Below, piece after piece: positions 12,037-22,034 of a stretch of DNA of 51,123 nt. Each line of letters opens with the position of its first letter. Positions within the stretch are counted from its first letter, which is position 1. The stretch comes from Apostichopus parvimensis (taxonomy: Eukaryota > Echinodermata > Holothuroidea > Aspidochirotida > Stichopodidae): assembly GCA_000934455.1 (NCBI GenBank), contig KN890256.1, forward strand, positions 1 through 51,123, written 5' to 3'. A model generated the notes under the pieces. It saw only the letters and a list, made by a program, of their open reading frames with translations. It did no database searches and was not told where the DNA came from. Both the position numbers and the translations under genes were made by a program.

Positions 12037-15000
12037 TCCTCAACCTCCCACTATGCACTTTCAAAGGGCATAACAATACATTTCCTTGGATGGCCTTCTC
12101 CCACAATCATTTTCCAGACTAAATCACATTTTAATTTTGTTTCCATAGCGAGTTTTTAACCGGGAGCTTGTATTCGCCCGTAAAACCCATCTTTCTGGGA
12201 CTTCTGTTAAATAAACCTGGTTTTATTCGGGCGAATGTTACCTGTGGGTTCGTTCTCTCTGGCTTATCCTCATCGACAGATGAAGCCCACGACGAGGGTG
12301 TTACTCGTCGGTTTGATTTGATTACAGAGAGCTTGAGGGAGGTGTTTTTCATCGGTTTAAGTTTGATTACGGAGAGAGTCTTTCATCTAACTTACAATTT
12401 TGCTTCCTCTTCCTCCTTAGACTGCACCTTCTGCTTTTGCTCGTTAAACACTTTTTCCTCTCGCATCTTGTCTGCTTGCTGAGCTGCTGATTCTATCTCG
12501 TCAAAGTTTGTCTTCACCTTTTGAGCCTTCAGGCCTTTCTTGACCCCAAGCTTTAAGAGAAGGGGGGAGGGGAGAAAAGTATTGATACTATCATCATCAT
12601 TGCTGCTGGAAGTAATACTGTTATTCACTCTGATCCCTTTCCGAGGGTGTGCTTGTGAGTGAGGGGGGGGTGGGGTGAGGAGTAGTTAAATGCACACTTT
12701 GAATTTACTTCATATTATGTCTAATTATAAAAGTTTGCCAAACGAGACTCTTCGCTCATAATAGTTGTCTCTTTAGCTTTCATGAATTGTGACAGAAAAC
12801 TGAAATCCAAATCTCTGCTCCCAGTTTAGTAATTTGGAAATCTACAGCAACAAAAAAACTAAAATCTATAGGATTTGACACATTTTGAATCTGGCACCAG
12901 ATATATATTTTCTTTTCCAATTTTGGAATCGAGTACTTTGGTTCCCTAATCATGTTCTTTTCATGGATGCTCCTCAGGCAGGGAATAAATTTAGCAAATA
13001 AAAAAAACAAAAAAAGAAAGCAATTTCGACCATTTTACATTGCATTTTCACTTTACATTGGCTCCCCATTGAGCAACGCATTACATTCAAGGTTCTTTGT
13101 TTGAGTTATAAATGTATGAATAAGCAGGCCCCCAAAATTTGTGTAAGATGTTTACTAAGCGTGTTTCGTCATACCATATAAGAAGTATATCTGCTACTAC
13201 TTTAAACGTTCCCGCCACCTGCACAAAACAGTTTGGCAACCGTGTACTTTCTGTAACTGTGGAACGACTTGCCGTCTTCCGTTGCTAATCAATCCACATT
13301 TCTCTCTTTCAAAAAAGCTCTGAAGACAGTTCTCTTTAATGAGGCCTTTAAGTAATCCTCTTCTTTCTGTCATGTTGCTGTTTTTGTTCATTTGTATGTT
13401 TTATTTTTTTCTTGTAAGGCGCCATAGAATATTGTTTTAGTTATGGCGCTATATAAATGCCTTATATATATNNNNNNNNNNNNNNNNNNNNNNNNNNNNN
13501 NNNNNNNNNNNNNNNNNNNNNNNNNNNNNNNNNNNNNNNNNNNNNNNNNNNNNNNNNNNNNNNNNNNNNNNNNNNNNNNNNNNNNNNNNNNTTAACAGCA
13601 CCCTATACCATTTCCACCACCCTGTAGAAATAATGCAATAATCTGCATGACGGAATTCTTACCCTCTTGATCCGAAACCCATTCCTAGTCTCTCCATCTG
13701 TTTGGCTTTGTTTGGATCTTCCTTCTTCAGTGTTTCCTCCCTCTTCTTCATTTCAATGTCCATGTCCTTATATGCCAGCCTCATAGATGCTCTATGGTAC
13801 AATAAGAGAGGGAGTAAGTTAAGTCAGTATAATTACTTAATTTGACCTGTCTGCTCTATACCCTTCTTTAACTAATAACGACTACAACAAACAACCTGAC
13901 CAATTCAAGCTTTCAGGCACAGGTTTATTTTATGGTAAAAAAAAACAAGTAACAAAGGAACGAAAAGTCCCTCAAAATAAAACTTGACATGCTTTGTAGG
14001 GCCTTACCCCTTACAGGAGGCAACTCTCCCCCCCCCCCTCCCCCACATTAACCAATTAAGGAAGGCTATGCATTGTTAGAGAGAAGAAGAGAAATGTCAT
14101 TTTATACATGAAGGGAATCACTTTTCTTTGTTCCTTCCTCAACTCACCGCCAACCACACTCATCCCTCCCCCCCCCCCCTCCTTCTCCACCTCCCACTAT
14201 GCATTTTCAAGGACATCACAATACATTTCCTTGGATGACCTTCTTCCACCATTATCTCCAGACTAAATCACATTTTTATTTTGTTTTCTTGGTCTACAAA
14301 CTTGGGAGCAAGTAAACCATTTAGATGCAAAGCGAGTGTTTGACCAGGAGCTCAGGTCCGTTAAGTACACCCGGTTTATTCGGGCGAACGTTACCCATGG
14401 GTTCGTTCGTTCTCTCTGGCTTTATCCTCTACAGATGAAGCCCACGACGAGGGTGTACTCGTCGTTAAATATGAATGTAAGAGACTGACTTCGGTCAACT
14501 TTGTTTGATAAGCCAATGAGGCTTCTTAGCGAGTTCCTGCTTGGGAGGATCTAAACTACATACATAAATACATACATACATACATATAATTGATAACGTA
14601 CAGAGAGTCTTTCGTCTGACTTACAATTTTGCTTCCTCTTCCTCCTTAGACTGCACCTTCTGCTTTTGCTCGTTAAACACTTTCTCCTCTCGCATCTTGT
14701 CTGCTTGTTGAGCTGCCGATTCTATCTCGTCAAAGTTTGTCTTCACCTTTTGAGCCTTCAGGCCTTTCTTGACCCCAAGCTATAAGAGAAGGGGGGAGGG
14801 GAAAAAAGTTTTTCATACTATCATCATCATTGCTGCTGGAAGTAATACTGTTATTCACTCTGCTCCCCTTTCCGAGGGTGTGTGTGTGAGTAAGGGGGGG
14901 GGGAGGGGGATGTGGAGTGGGTTAAACGCACACTTTGAATTTACTTTCATATTATGTCTAATTATAAAAGTTTGCCAAACAAGATTCTTTGCTCATAATA

Positions 15001-18000
15001 GTTGTCTCTTTAGCATTTATGAATTGTGACATAAAATGATATCCACATCTCTACTCCCATTTAGTAATTTTGAAATCTACAGCAACAAAAAAATACAGAA
15101 ATCTACAGGATTTGACACATTTTAAATCTGGCACCAGATATATATTTTCGTTTCCAATTACAGCATCGAGTACTTTGGTTCAGCAAAACATGTTCTTTTC
15201 ATGGATGCTCCTCAGGCAGGGAATAAATTTAGCGAATAAATTCTGTGTTAGCAGTTTTGTAGGCTTTTGTCTCTTATAATATAATACGGTTCCTGTGTAA
15301 AAAAAAAAATTCTGACCATTTTGCAAGACATTTACATAGCCAGGGACGAGCCTGTGGTAAAAAAAAATCATGGAACTTTGCAAAAATTGCGGTATAGGCA
15401 AGAAAAGGTAGAAAAGAAATCACGGATATTCCGCGAATTCGCGGAAAAAGCTCATGCCTGCATAGCACTTTGCATAGAATTTTTCATTGTGACAATGGAT
15501 AAATTATTCCCTGTTATGGGTTGCTCACCCCTTTCTTTGCACTCTGTGGCTTTCTCTGTCCTATAGTAGACTTTCTCGGTGTCTGTTTGGCCACCACCTG
15601 AGTTGGAGAGACACTCAAAGCTGGTTCCACGTTTGGGGCACCCTCTACTTCAGGTGCTGTGACAGAAAAAAAGCAGAAAGGAAAATATGGATATATCGCA
15701 CAAACAGGAAACTTTGGTGGAACGAAGAAGTATTTTATTCCCATTTTGCATTCCTTTCATTTAAAAAACTTTTGTAATAGGAAAAAAAAAGTCTGAACTG
15801 CTCAAAATAGACACGGGGCATGGGTTAATGATCATTGAAAAGGAGAGTGGGGTCTGAAAAGGGACTCAAATATTGCTTAGGGTGTTTGACAAGGTCCTGC
15901 CAACTCCTCGGTAATATTTCTCTTTCTGTTTTGTTGTGAAGGAAGGGTTGGAGGGGGGAAAGGCCTCAAACAACCCCAAAACTATTATCAGCTAGGCTAT
16001 AATTCTGATGGGCGTTGTGTGAAATACTCACCTTTGTTCTTTTCAATAGGAAGAGGTTTACTAGAGTTCACCTTCGCTGAATCTCCCGTCGACTGAGGGG
16101 TGGTGGTGCTGGGACCCTGAAATAACGACTGTCGCTCCGTGACTTCTTCGTGCTCTTCGAAAAAGTCCACCACTTTCTCTTTCGGCGACTGGACAGCTCC
16201 CGACAGCTCTAATTTCAACTGGTGAGGAAGATCAAATATGTTAAACATGAGTTTGTGGATTAATCTTCAATCATGTTTGTGGTTGGACTCTCCAATGCAT
16301 GTACTTGAAGTAAGAAATTGCTATGTATTATGTATACCCTATTAAAGGCATTGATGACTCGCCCAAACCGCGTGCCACCCTCTGAAAAAGTTAACTTTCT
16401 GTTGCTTGCAAGTGAAGTTTTTTTCTTGTCGCTACAAAATGAAGATGTCCAGTAATGAAACGTGATACCTTGTTATATTTTATCTAGACCTGAGATGTCC
16501 ATCACTGCTATGTACACTGTGTTGTAGGTATTGACCATAGCTGTATGTATTGTCTGTACACTAGTGTCTAATTACCGATGGTAGCAAGCTGTGTGTGTAT
16601 TTTCTGGGATCGATGGTGGTGTTTAACACTTCTGTAACACCTCATTCGAAACTAGCTCAGATTACCGGCATGAGATATTTCTTTGTGACCGAGTCTTCAC
16701 ACTCTTTATAGGAGCATCATTATTCCCATAAATGGCAAAAGACCTGGTGAGCTTTCTAACTTCTCCTCTGTTTTATCTTTACCTCTGTGCCATACGTCCT
16801 CATGGCCTGAGCTGCCTGGGATTTGATCTTGTCCTTGTACGTAGACGCTGCCCTACTGTGGTATTTGGCATTGGCGTCCTTTGTCGAGGCACCGTGTTGT
16901 CTGAAGAATGCCGTCTGAAAGGCAATTCATTTGGAAAGACTAAGCATGTTGATAGCTAGGCTACCTAACCTTCCATAAAGGCTTAATGGTAATTTGATAA
17001 AAGGGATACAAATGGCTCGTTTGGACAAAAAGGACATTTACTATCGATACACCAACCAGCCCTACAGAATGTAAGAATTTTATGCTTAATGAGCAGAGCA
17101 TTACACTACAGATATGTGGGCCTTTGTCGACATTTCAGAGAGGGTTACTTCGCTGTTAATATTGTGGCGTTGAAACTGGCGTTACTACAGGACGTTAGAG
17201 GGAGGCTGGTGTTGGAACAGCTCACAGAGATCAAAAGATTCATACTTTAAGTTCAGAAATCTTGAAACAACTCTTGACAACTCAATGGATATTAAAAGCA
17301 ATCACATTTAATTACAGTTGGCTGATCAGATAATTGGAGTGAATAACCATGGTAACATTCATATTAAGGTACAATGGTACCCCCTGGGAAAGCACTACAT
17401 TTGCGGACAAGCTTAAAATTTTTTATGACCAGTGTCTCGGGTGATCAGAAGGAAAAAGAAATAAACCTAAAAACCTTATCTACGATCAGGTTCAGTGACA
17501 TTACACCGACTATCCCCTTCCCCATCCTTTACCCCTCCCGGTATCTCATCCCCTGCCCCTCCCTCCCTCCAAAGAGGGAAGGCATAAAATAGGCTATTCA
17601 GAATACTTACGGCATTCGCATTCCCACCCACTTGCATTGCCCGTAATTGGGGCCATGTCCAGGATGTATCAAGTTCAGTTGACCTGCGTAAAAACACAAC
17701 AAAATTCTTAGATGACATTTTATGAGCAATAAGAACATGGAAAGTCATTGATGGTATACAGGGATGAGCCTGGGGTAAAAAATAAATCACTGAACTTTGC
17801 AAAAATTGCGGTATAGGCTCCAGTTTGCGTATGCTACAGTGTGTTAGGATATAAGTTTTTGTCCCCGAGGTAGAAAAGAAATCTCGGAATTCTGCGAATT
17901 CGTGGAAAAAGCTCATGTCTGGGTATAACTATCCGATGCGCTTGAATCGTAAAACCATGTGAAGATAATAAAAAAAAAAATTCTCACACAGAAAATGAAA

Positions 18001-20916
18001 AATCAGCAGTTGGGTTTGCCTTCCAAACAAACATTCCACTCTTTATCACATTTCACTCAAAGGTTTTAAGGATGTTAGAATCATGGAGGCAAAATTTCCA
18101 AATAGCTTGGACTTCAACAGTTAGCTTCAGCCCTGTTGACAACATGCAAAGTAAGCTAATAATCTGAACTATGCAAGAGCAAAGGAATATTTAACGTTCA
18201 CATTTGGTGTACATAGTAGTAGATCTTGAGTTTTGACAATCTTGTTGAAATAAGTCAACAATCTTTTCCATTGTACTTACCTTATAAATGTTAGATGAAC
18301 TCCAAGAGATCTGTGAACAGCAGAACAGTCTATACACAAAAATACTCCATACGTTACACTAGCCCAAGTAGGGTTCTTGGTATTACAATCAAAACATGTC
18401 TGCGGGAAAAACAAAAAGCAGATAAATATAGCGTGGTTCTTTTTTCACATCATGCTAGACCCTTGACACCTAAGTAACTGAAGTAGTACACAAGGACTAC
18501 AATTTGATCTATAAATTGCTCTATTTATGTTGTCATAAATTACTAAAATACTAAATTCTAAATTACAGCAAACATTACTGATTGAATACATTACTGGCCA
18601 AAGCGGCTCAATTCTGTGTACAGTTGAGGCAACAAAGGGAATAACTATAGAATACCTCCCTCTCCCTCGACCCCCCCCCCCCCATCAACACCTGTGGGAA
18701 CACACATATCCTAACACAAGGGGGCTCAGTTGCAGTGAACCAAATTATCTTTGCTCAATTTATATTATTTTAAGAAATGATGCAATGCTATATCACAATT
18801 TTCGGAAAGTTGACCCAGGTCGAATGGATCACTCTTCTGGATTGGAGGGGCACAATCAAAGGTGGGATATCCAACCTACATTATGATGATCAGTTAGTGG
18901 TGAATTGTGAATTGCATGTACAGAGATTATTGCAACAATTTTTTTTTTATGCCTATTGGGCCTCCATTCTGGTGTACAAATGCAGTTGTGGTGGTAACAG
19001 AAAATATTTCTGATCAAGTCTCCCCAGTTGGATTGTTCCATAAATTAGGGATATTTTACAGCAGCAAAGTTGTTTCTCGTTCTCCAAAAAATTGATAACG
19101 ACAATTCAAATCTCTTATTGATTATACTAACTTTGTTAATGTTAGTGAGAGAGTTACCAGTAGTCATGTGTTTTGTCGCAGGAAAAAAAACTTTGCTGCT
19201 GTACAATAACCCCTCCCCCCCCCCACCAACTGGGGAAAATGGGGCTTGACCAAAGTATACAGAGTCCACCCTGGTGTGTAGGTGGAAAAGCAGTAGTGAT
19301 CTAGCATATTTAAATCAAGTTTGTGTAGCTGCATGTACCAAGATCATTTCAAACAAATATTCTTTTAGTCTACTAAGTCCTGATTCTGACGTGTAAGGCA
19401 TAGTCATAATAAAAGCCTACATTGAAAACTTGAGTAATCATTACAGCCTACATTTATAGAGATTATTTCATAATTAAAAATGTTGTAGTCTACTGAGCCT
19501 GAATTCTGGGTTGGGGGTGAATTCACAATCAATATTGTGATTGATTGTAGGTAGGCCTTGTCCTGTGGATATTATTTCATAAAAAAATGTTTAGGTGGAC
19601 TGAGCTGCCATCCTGGTGTGGAGGCTCAGTCATAATGCTGATAGAGTATGTGTTTTTTGACAAAGGCGGATTCAAATCAGCACGTCACCAGTCGGTATAT
19701 ATCACTAGTAAGAGAGGGTTTTTTTGCATTTGCGTAGAATCTAAAACAGTTGTTGTACTAAACATTTTCGTCAGGTGGTAAGAACATCATTAATTAAACC
19801 ATAAGACATGGAATAAAGGTCATAGTATGGTAATAGTTCCTAACTTTTTTATGGTATCCGGCATGGAGTATAATTTCCTTCCCTTTTTAGACTAATACAA
19901 GTAATAGTAATTTCTCTCTTTCTATTATTTCCTCTTTTTGGTATCAGACAGAGTATTGGGACTATTGGTATCGTCATGGTAATTTTTTTTTTGGGGGGGG
20001 AGGGAGGGATATGGACATGGAATTGACTACTTAGTTGCAACACATTTTTTGCCCTGGCAAGCAACCCTCTCCCCCTCCCAACCCCCTAAACATATGGATT
20101 TATAATCTGATGATGGTTTACCTTATTGATACATGTTTGCTTCAACACATACAACTTGAAAGAAGGAAAAGGGCCAGACAAAAATGCTTTTTTATCAAAT
20201 TATTAATGGCCTAGTTGCAGTCCCAAACAAGACTAACCACTTTTTGAAACCAGGGAGACGTGGCTGCTATACTCAAATTCCACATAATCATCATGCATTT
20301 CAGTATATAGTTCCTATCCTAGGACTATAAAAGACTGGAATACGCAATCCTTTGCCGTAAGTCTTGGGGTGTTTGAAACTAGATTGCCCACGCATTGTTA
20401 CTAGCACTGCTGCGCTTCGTACCAACATCCATCGTTATGATACCCGAGAGGGGTTTTTAACGAGTATATACCAGAAGTAGAAACATACGTAGTTAGTCTA
20501 AAAGTAAATCCCAAATACAAAGCTTTTAATGAATATCATGTTGGTACTTCACCAACTAATTACTATGCCTAGTCTGTGTGTACGTTGGAATTCGTGTTAA
20601 AACATAGCCTAGGCTATGCCTAGCCTATACAATTAGGAATAATATTAGTTACAGTTGGCTACGCTTGGTAGCAAAGTTACAGCTGGCACGTACAACCATA
20701 ACATAACGTGTCGTTACTGTAACGTTAGGCTTCGTCATTACAATGTCGTTCTTAAAATCATAAAGCAATTCACTATAAAACAAACTGAAGATGCAAAAAC
20801 AAGAATTTCTGTCATAACTGAATATACGACGCTTCAATTTGACTCACTTTATTAGTTTGAACAGAACGTAGCCTTTTGAAGATAGTCTTGATGTCTTGTG
20901 CGCCGGGCGCAGCCAT
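5612..20916 (-). CDS. ARFGAP3: ArfGAP2/3-type Arf GTPase-activating protein (whole gene, 13 coding exons)
   Basis: Predicted 535 residues (human ArfGAP2 and ArfGAP3 are about 520). Seen: zinc finger C25-X2-C28-X16-C45-X2-C48 followed by H52-R53, where R53 fits the catalytic arginine; a central [14 protein letters not shown] block typical of ArfGAP2/3; ISSxxxFG repeats at 454-461 and 482-489; and the ending DRYSGY. Known for the family: it stimulates GTP hydrolysis by Arf1 on Golgi/COPI membranes, and the middle region binds coatomer and cargo. All 13 exons join in phase at GT-AG sites when one copy each of exons 7 and 8 is used. Joined CDS: 20848-20916, 18281-18399, 17611-17683, 16783-16914, 16032-16218, 15529-15656, 14625-14779, 13663-13791, 10348-10485, 9429-9581, 8221-8335, 7505-7693, 5612-5632. 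The second copies of exons 7 and 8 (12396-12550, 11468-11596) are probably an assembly duplicate. The symbol is nominal: an invertebrate gene is likely a single ancestor-type ArfGAP2/3. Confidence 0.93.
5665..5905. repeat. Dispersed repeat, pair with 43926-44160
   Basis: Begins CAGGGGGGTAGGAAGCTTCC and ends around AGATATGGGATGCCA. High similarity over about 240 bp to 43926-44160 in the same orientation. Lies in the last ArfGAP intron. Family not recognised. Confidence 0.75.
6045..6485 (+). mobile_element. LINE 3' end (CR1/L2-like), copy 1
   Basis: Decayed C-terminal reverse-transcriptase polyprotein tail: the frame around 6208-6342 reads [20 protein letters not shown] then [15 protein letters not shown], a standard tail of non-LTR elements. 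It ends in GCGCTATATAATTGCC and a (TA)n tail. Strongly truncated at its 5' end. Confidence 0.8.
7141..7398. mobile_element. Short MITE, CAGGSATGAGC ends, copy 1
   Basis: Ends CAGGCATGAGC and GCTCATCCCTG (inverted), 258 bp. Flanked by 6-bp TAGAAA and TGGAAA. Longest copy of a three-member family (others at 15341 and 17759, opposite orientation). Sits in the ArfGAP intron just after exon 12. Confidence 0.75.
7505..7693 (-). CDS. ARFGAP3: ArfGAP exon 12 (second ISSxxxFG repeat)
   Basis: Residues 467-529. Starts [20 protein letters not shown] (family [20 protein letters not shown]), then LFG and a C-terminal amphipathic stretch with [19 protein letters not shown]. Donor gtacga, phase 0. Confidence 0.95.
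8221..8335 (-). CDS. ARFGAP3: ArfGAP exon 11 (first ISSxxxFG repeat)
   Basis: Residues 428-466. [18 protein letters not shown] matches the family KFGNVKAISSDMYFG motif, part of the Glo3-type C-terminal membrane/coatomer module. Acceptor ctttcag, donor gtaagt, phase 0. Confidence 0.93.
8712..9360. repeat. Minisatellite, unit about 33-37 bp (array 2)
   Basis: Same AACAATGCTGTATTGTAATA / TGCTGTC unit as at 4080-4905, more homogeneous here, in the intron between ArfGAP exons 10 and 11. Confidence 0.92.
9429..9581 (-). CDS. ARFGAP3: ArfGAP exon 10
   Basis: Acidic and serine-rich: [18 protein letters not shown], then [11 protein letters not shown] and KPMGGDS. Corresponds to the variable linker before the C-terminal repeats. 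Acceptor cttcaag, donor gtaaca, phase 2 at both ends. Confidence 0.88.
9973..10002 (-). ncRNA. Hammerhead-ribozyme-like motif of Penelope type (relic)
   Basis: On the minus strand: CTGATGA, then the stem GATCC-TGCTA-GGAT, then AAGAACATC where a hammerhead would have GAAAC and GTC. The CTGATGA core and stem II are intact; the GAAA core is damaged. Confidence 0.4.
10348..10485 (-). CDS. ARFGAP3: ArfGAP exon 9
   Basis: Encodes [20 protein letters not shown], the best conserved block of the ArfGAP2/3 middle region, then a serine-rich stretch. Acceptor ctacag, donor gtaaaa, phase 2 at both ends. Confidence 0.94.
11468..11596 (-). CDS. ARFGAP3: ArfGAP exon 8, copy A (duplicate, left of N gap)
   Basis: Same 129-nt exon as 13663-13791 with no coding difference. 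It splices in phase (2) to exon 9 at 10485, as copy B would. Confidence 0.85.
11974..12033. repeat. Poly(C) tract of 60
   Basis: Uninterrupted C60 on the plus strand (G60 in the ArfGAP pre-mRNA). The matching place in the other copy (14168-14179) has only 12 C. Confidence 0.95.
12396..12550 (-). CDS. ARFGAP3: ArfGAP exon 7, copy A (duplicate, left of N gap)
   Basis: Same 155-nt exon as 14625-14779 with three silent differences and acceptor cttaaag. Placed after exon 8 copy B it would be read in the wrong frame, so both copies cannot be used in one message. Probably the other haplotype. Confidence 0.8.
13035..13471 (+). mobile_element. LINE 3' end (CR1/L2-like), copy 2, next to N gap
   Basis: Same family as 6045-6485: [15 protein letters not shown] early, then [12 protein letters not shown] and [15 protein letters not shown], ending in (TA)n exactly at the N gap. 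It is absent at the equivalent place in the other copy of this region (after 15238), so it may be a polymorphic insertion. Confidence 0.82.
13472..13591. other. Assembly gap (120 N)
   Basis: Run of N between the LINE (TA)n tail and the first base of duplicated segment B. Confidence 1.
13663..13791 (-). CDS. ARFGAP3: ArfGAP exon 8, copy B (right of N gap)
   Basis: 129 nt. Encodes [16 protein letters not shown], a lysine/glutamate-rich helix, then [10 protein letters not shown] as in ArfGAP2/3. The coding bases are identical to copy A. Confidence 0.9.
14625..14779 (-). CDS. ARFGAP3: ArfGAP exon 7, copy B (right of N gap)
   Basis: Encodes [12 protein letters not shown] then a charged helix with [17 protein letters not shown], like the FxEIExQAQxADK region of ArfGAP3. 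155 nt, so the phase goes from 0 to 2. Its acceptor (cttatag) is better than that of the other copy. It differs from copy A by three synonymous bases. Confidence 0.9.
15341..15460. mobile_element. Short MITE, copy 2
   Basis: Ends CAGGGACGAGC and GCTCATGCCTG, 120 bp, with perfect 6-bp flanks CATAGC on both sides. Internally deleted compared with the copies at 7141 and 17759. Confidence 0.8.
15529..15656 (-). CDS. ARFGAP3: ArfGAP exon 6
   Basis: Linker exon ending [10 protein letters not shown], which leads into the KKGLxAQK motif of exon 7. Acceptor ctgtcacag, donor gtgagc, phase 0 at its end. Confidence 0.86.
16032..16218 (-). CDS. ARFGAP3: ArfGAP exon 5
   Basis: Starts [12 protein letters not shown], continues with an acidic DFFEEHEEV stretch and a Ser/Thr/Pro linker. 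Less conserved part after the GAP domain. Acceptor ctcaccag, donor gtgagt, ends in phase 1. Confidence 0.85.
16346..16705. mobile_element. TTAA-type MITE, full-length copy (plus)
   Basis: 360 bp. Starts AGGCATTGATGACTCG after TTAA and ends CGAGTCTTCACACTCT before TTAT. The same 360-bp length and sequence recur at 28922-29281 in reverse. Lies between ArfGAP exons 4 and 5. Confidence 0.82.
16783..16914 (-). CDS. ARFGAP3: ArfGAP exon 4
   Basis: 44 codons, starting [10 protein letters not shown] and containing AKYHSRAA, the end of the ArfGAP domain and its flanking helix. Acceptor ctttcag, donor gtaaag. Confidence 0.94.
17611..17683 (-). CDS. ARFGAP3: ArfGAP exon 3
   Basis: Completes an Arg and then encodes [20 protein letters not shown], the conserved ArfGAP core after the zinc finger. 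Donor gtaagt, phase 0. Confidence 0.95.
17759..17921. mobile_element. Short MITE, copy 3
   Basis: Starts CAGGGATGAGC and ends GCTCATGTCTG, 163 bp, with perfect 6-bp flanks GGTATA. Same family as 7141-7398 and 15341-15460. Lies 75 bp from ArfGAP exon 3. Confidence 0.8.
18281..18399 (-). CDS. ARFGAP3: ArfGAP exon 2 (zinc finger)
   Basis: Residues 24-62. It carries all four zinc ligands (CFDC and CIDC spaced by 16) and the arginine finger in HRSLGVH. Acceptor cccgcag, donor gtaagt, ends in phase 2. Confidence 0.95.
18915..19640. repeat. Diverged long tandem repeat in ArfGAP intron 1
   Basis: At least three, perhaps four, poorly matched units with the order GATTATTTCA, AAAATGTT, then GTCTACTGAGCCTG, then CATAGTCATAAT. 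No coding content seen. Confidence 0.4.
20848..20916 (-). CDS. ARFGAP3: ArfGAP exon 1
   Basis: Residues 1-23, starting [20 protein letters not shown], which matches the conserved start of ArfGAP2/3 ([12 protein letters not shown]). It ends in AAA before donor gtgagt, phase 0. The ATG at 20914-20916 is the first in frame with the family motif. Confidence 0.93.
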
Positions 20917-21170
20917 CTTGTTAGATACGAATAAATATACTGATGTGTCACATATGATGTCATGTGGTGGCGCTCGGTCATAATCCAATTACGACACGGG
21001 CTGTAGTTTTGACAGTTCATTCACTTATGACACGATTAGGTGTCGATGTGAGCTGGATTAGACGATAGTCCGGGGAGAGAAATAGGGGAGGGGAAGGGGG
21101 TGGGGAAGGGGGTGGGGAAGGGGTAGGGAGGGGTGTGTCAGAGGAGGGGGTTATGGAGAAGGAAGGACGC
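20917..21170 (-). promoter_or_regulatory. Probable ArfGAP promoter / 5' UTR with G-rich tract
   Basis: Directly upstream of the ArfGAP ATG. Contains CpG-bearing sequence and, at about 21083-21150 on the plus strand, many runs of three or more G that could form a G-quadruplex. No TATA box recognised. The role is inferred from position. Confidence 0.45.
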
Positions 21171-21179
21171 ATGTATTAA

Positions 21180-22030
21180 TAACCAGCTAAAATGGAAACT
21201 TGGGAATTATAGACAAAACATTGTTTTGCTCAAAACAGGGTATACAACATTTGACCAAGAAATTCTGGGATCCCCTGGCGTACGTACGTAGCCTGCAACG
21301 ACCTCAATACCACACACCCTTTCTTTTTTAAATACCGGATCCACCCATGACTGGCTATATGGGCGTATAATACCGAAGCGAAATAAACAAAATGCAAAAC
21401 CTGGGTTTAGATCTCCCAGGAGCAGTGTACGAAAATTGTTTACAACAGAGTAAAGAGATTTGTTTACAATGGTAAACGTCACTTAGTCACGAAAACTTCA
21501 GGATCTCATAGTAAAATTTTTCAGGGTCATGATACGGAAAATTGAGGGTGCCATGCGTGCCCAACTTGTCAGCTATCCAGTGATAGGTAGCTTTTAACTA
21601 GTGAGAACTTGTATCTAGACTAAGTGACCACATTACTTTTTACGATTTAGTGTGTATGTCAATGGGCATATGCTACCTTAATGAAATCAATTGCACATGT
21701 CTGCAACTGCAGTGTTACCCTCAACTAAAGACAAGCATATCAAAATGTAGGATGGGTGACACATGTCAACTTCAGAAAAATCTGTGGCTGTTTTCAAGGT
21801 CTTCACTAACCAATGTAGTTCTGAAATACATGGTTGGAAAAATGAAGGAAAAGGAAGGAAATAATATATATCATATTAGGGGTTTGCAAGAGACTGGGGG
21901 TGTCAATTTCAATCATATTTCATGATCTTTCATTTTCATGGGGTCAATACACAACCCCAGTTAGAATATAAATTCAGTTATAGACTTCACTGAAAAGAAA
22001 ACAATTAAGGCAAAACCATTGTAGTAAAGA
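21180..22030. other. Spacer between the ArfGAP and MANSC genes
   Basis: No exon or known repeat recognised. The two genes run in the same direction, so this holds the 3' end of the MANSC transcript and the upstream region of ArfGAP. Confidence 0.4.
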
Positions 22031-22034
22031 CATC

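Larger units (their letters stand above)
11397..12996. repeat. Duplicated segment A (ArfGAP exons 7-8), left of gap
   Basis: Near-identical to 13592-15238 across exons and introns, apart from indels in C-runs and other simple sequence. Copy B starts at the first base after the N gap. Confidence 0.93.
13592..15238. repeat. Duplicated segment B (ArfGAP exons 7-8), right of gap
   Basis: Partner of 11397-12996. It has an extra (CATA)n stretch near 14562-14586. Similarity ends near 15238, where copy A changes into A-rich sequence and the LINE. Confidence 0.93.

Noticed and set aside
11914..12159. Plus-strand open frame with a long polyproline run
   Set aside because: Produced by the C60 tract in an ArfGAP intron; the reading frame has no homology outside the run.
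11468..15656. A genuine tandem duplication of ArfGAP exons 7-8
   Set aside because: The double copy would be out of frame, the copies differ only silently in coding sequence, and a run of N separates them; haplotype overlap explains this better.
21207..21482. Minus-strand 91-codon frame upstream of the ArfGAP gene
   Set aside because: No recognisable family and no splice signals in phase; likely chance or an old repeat.
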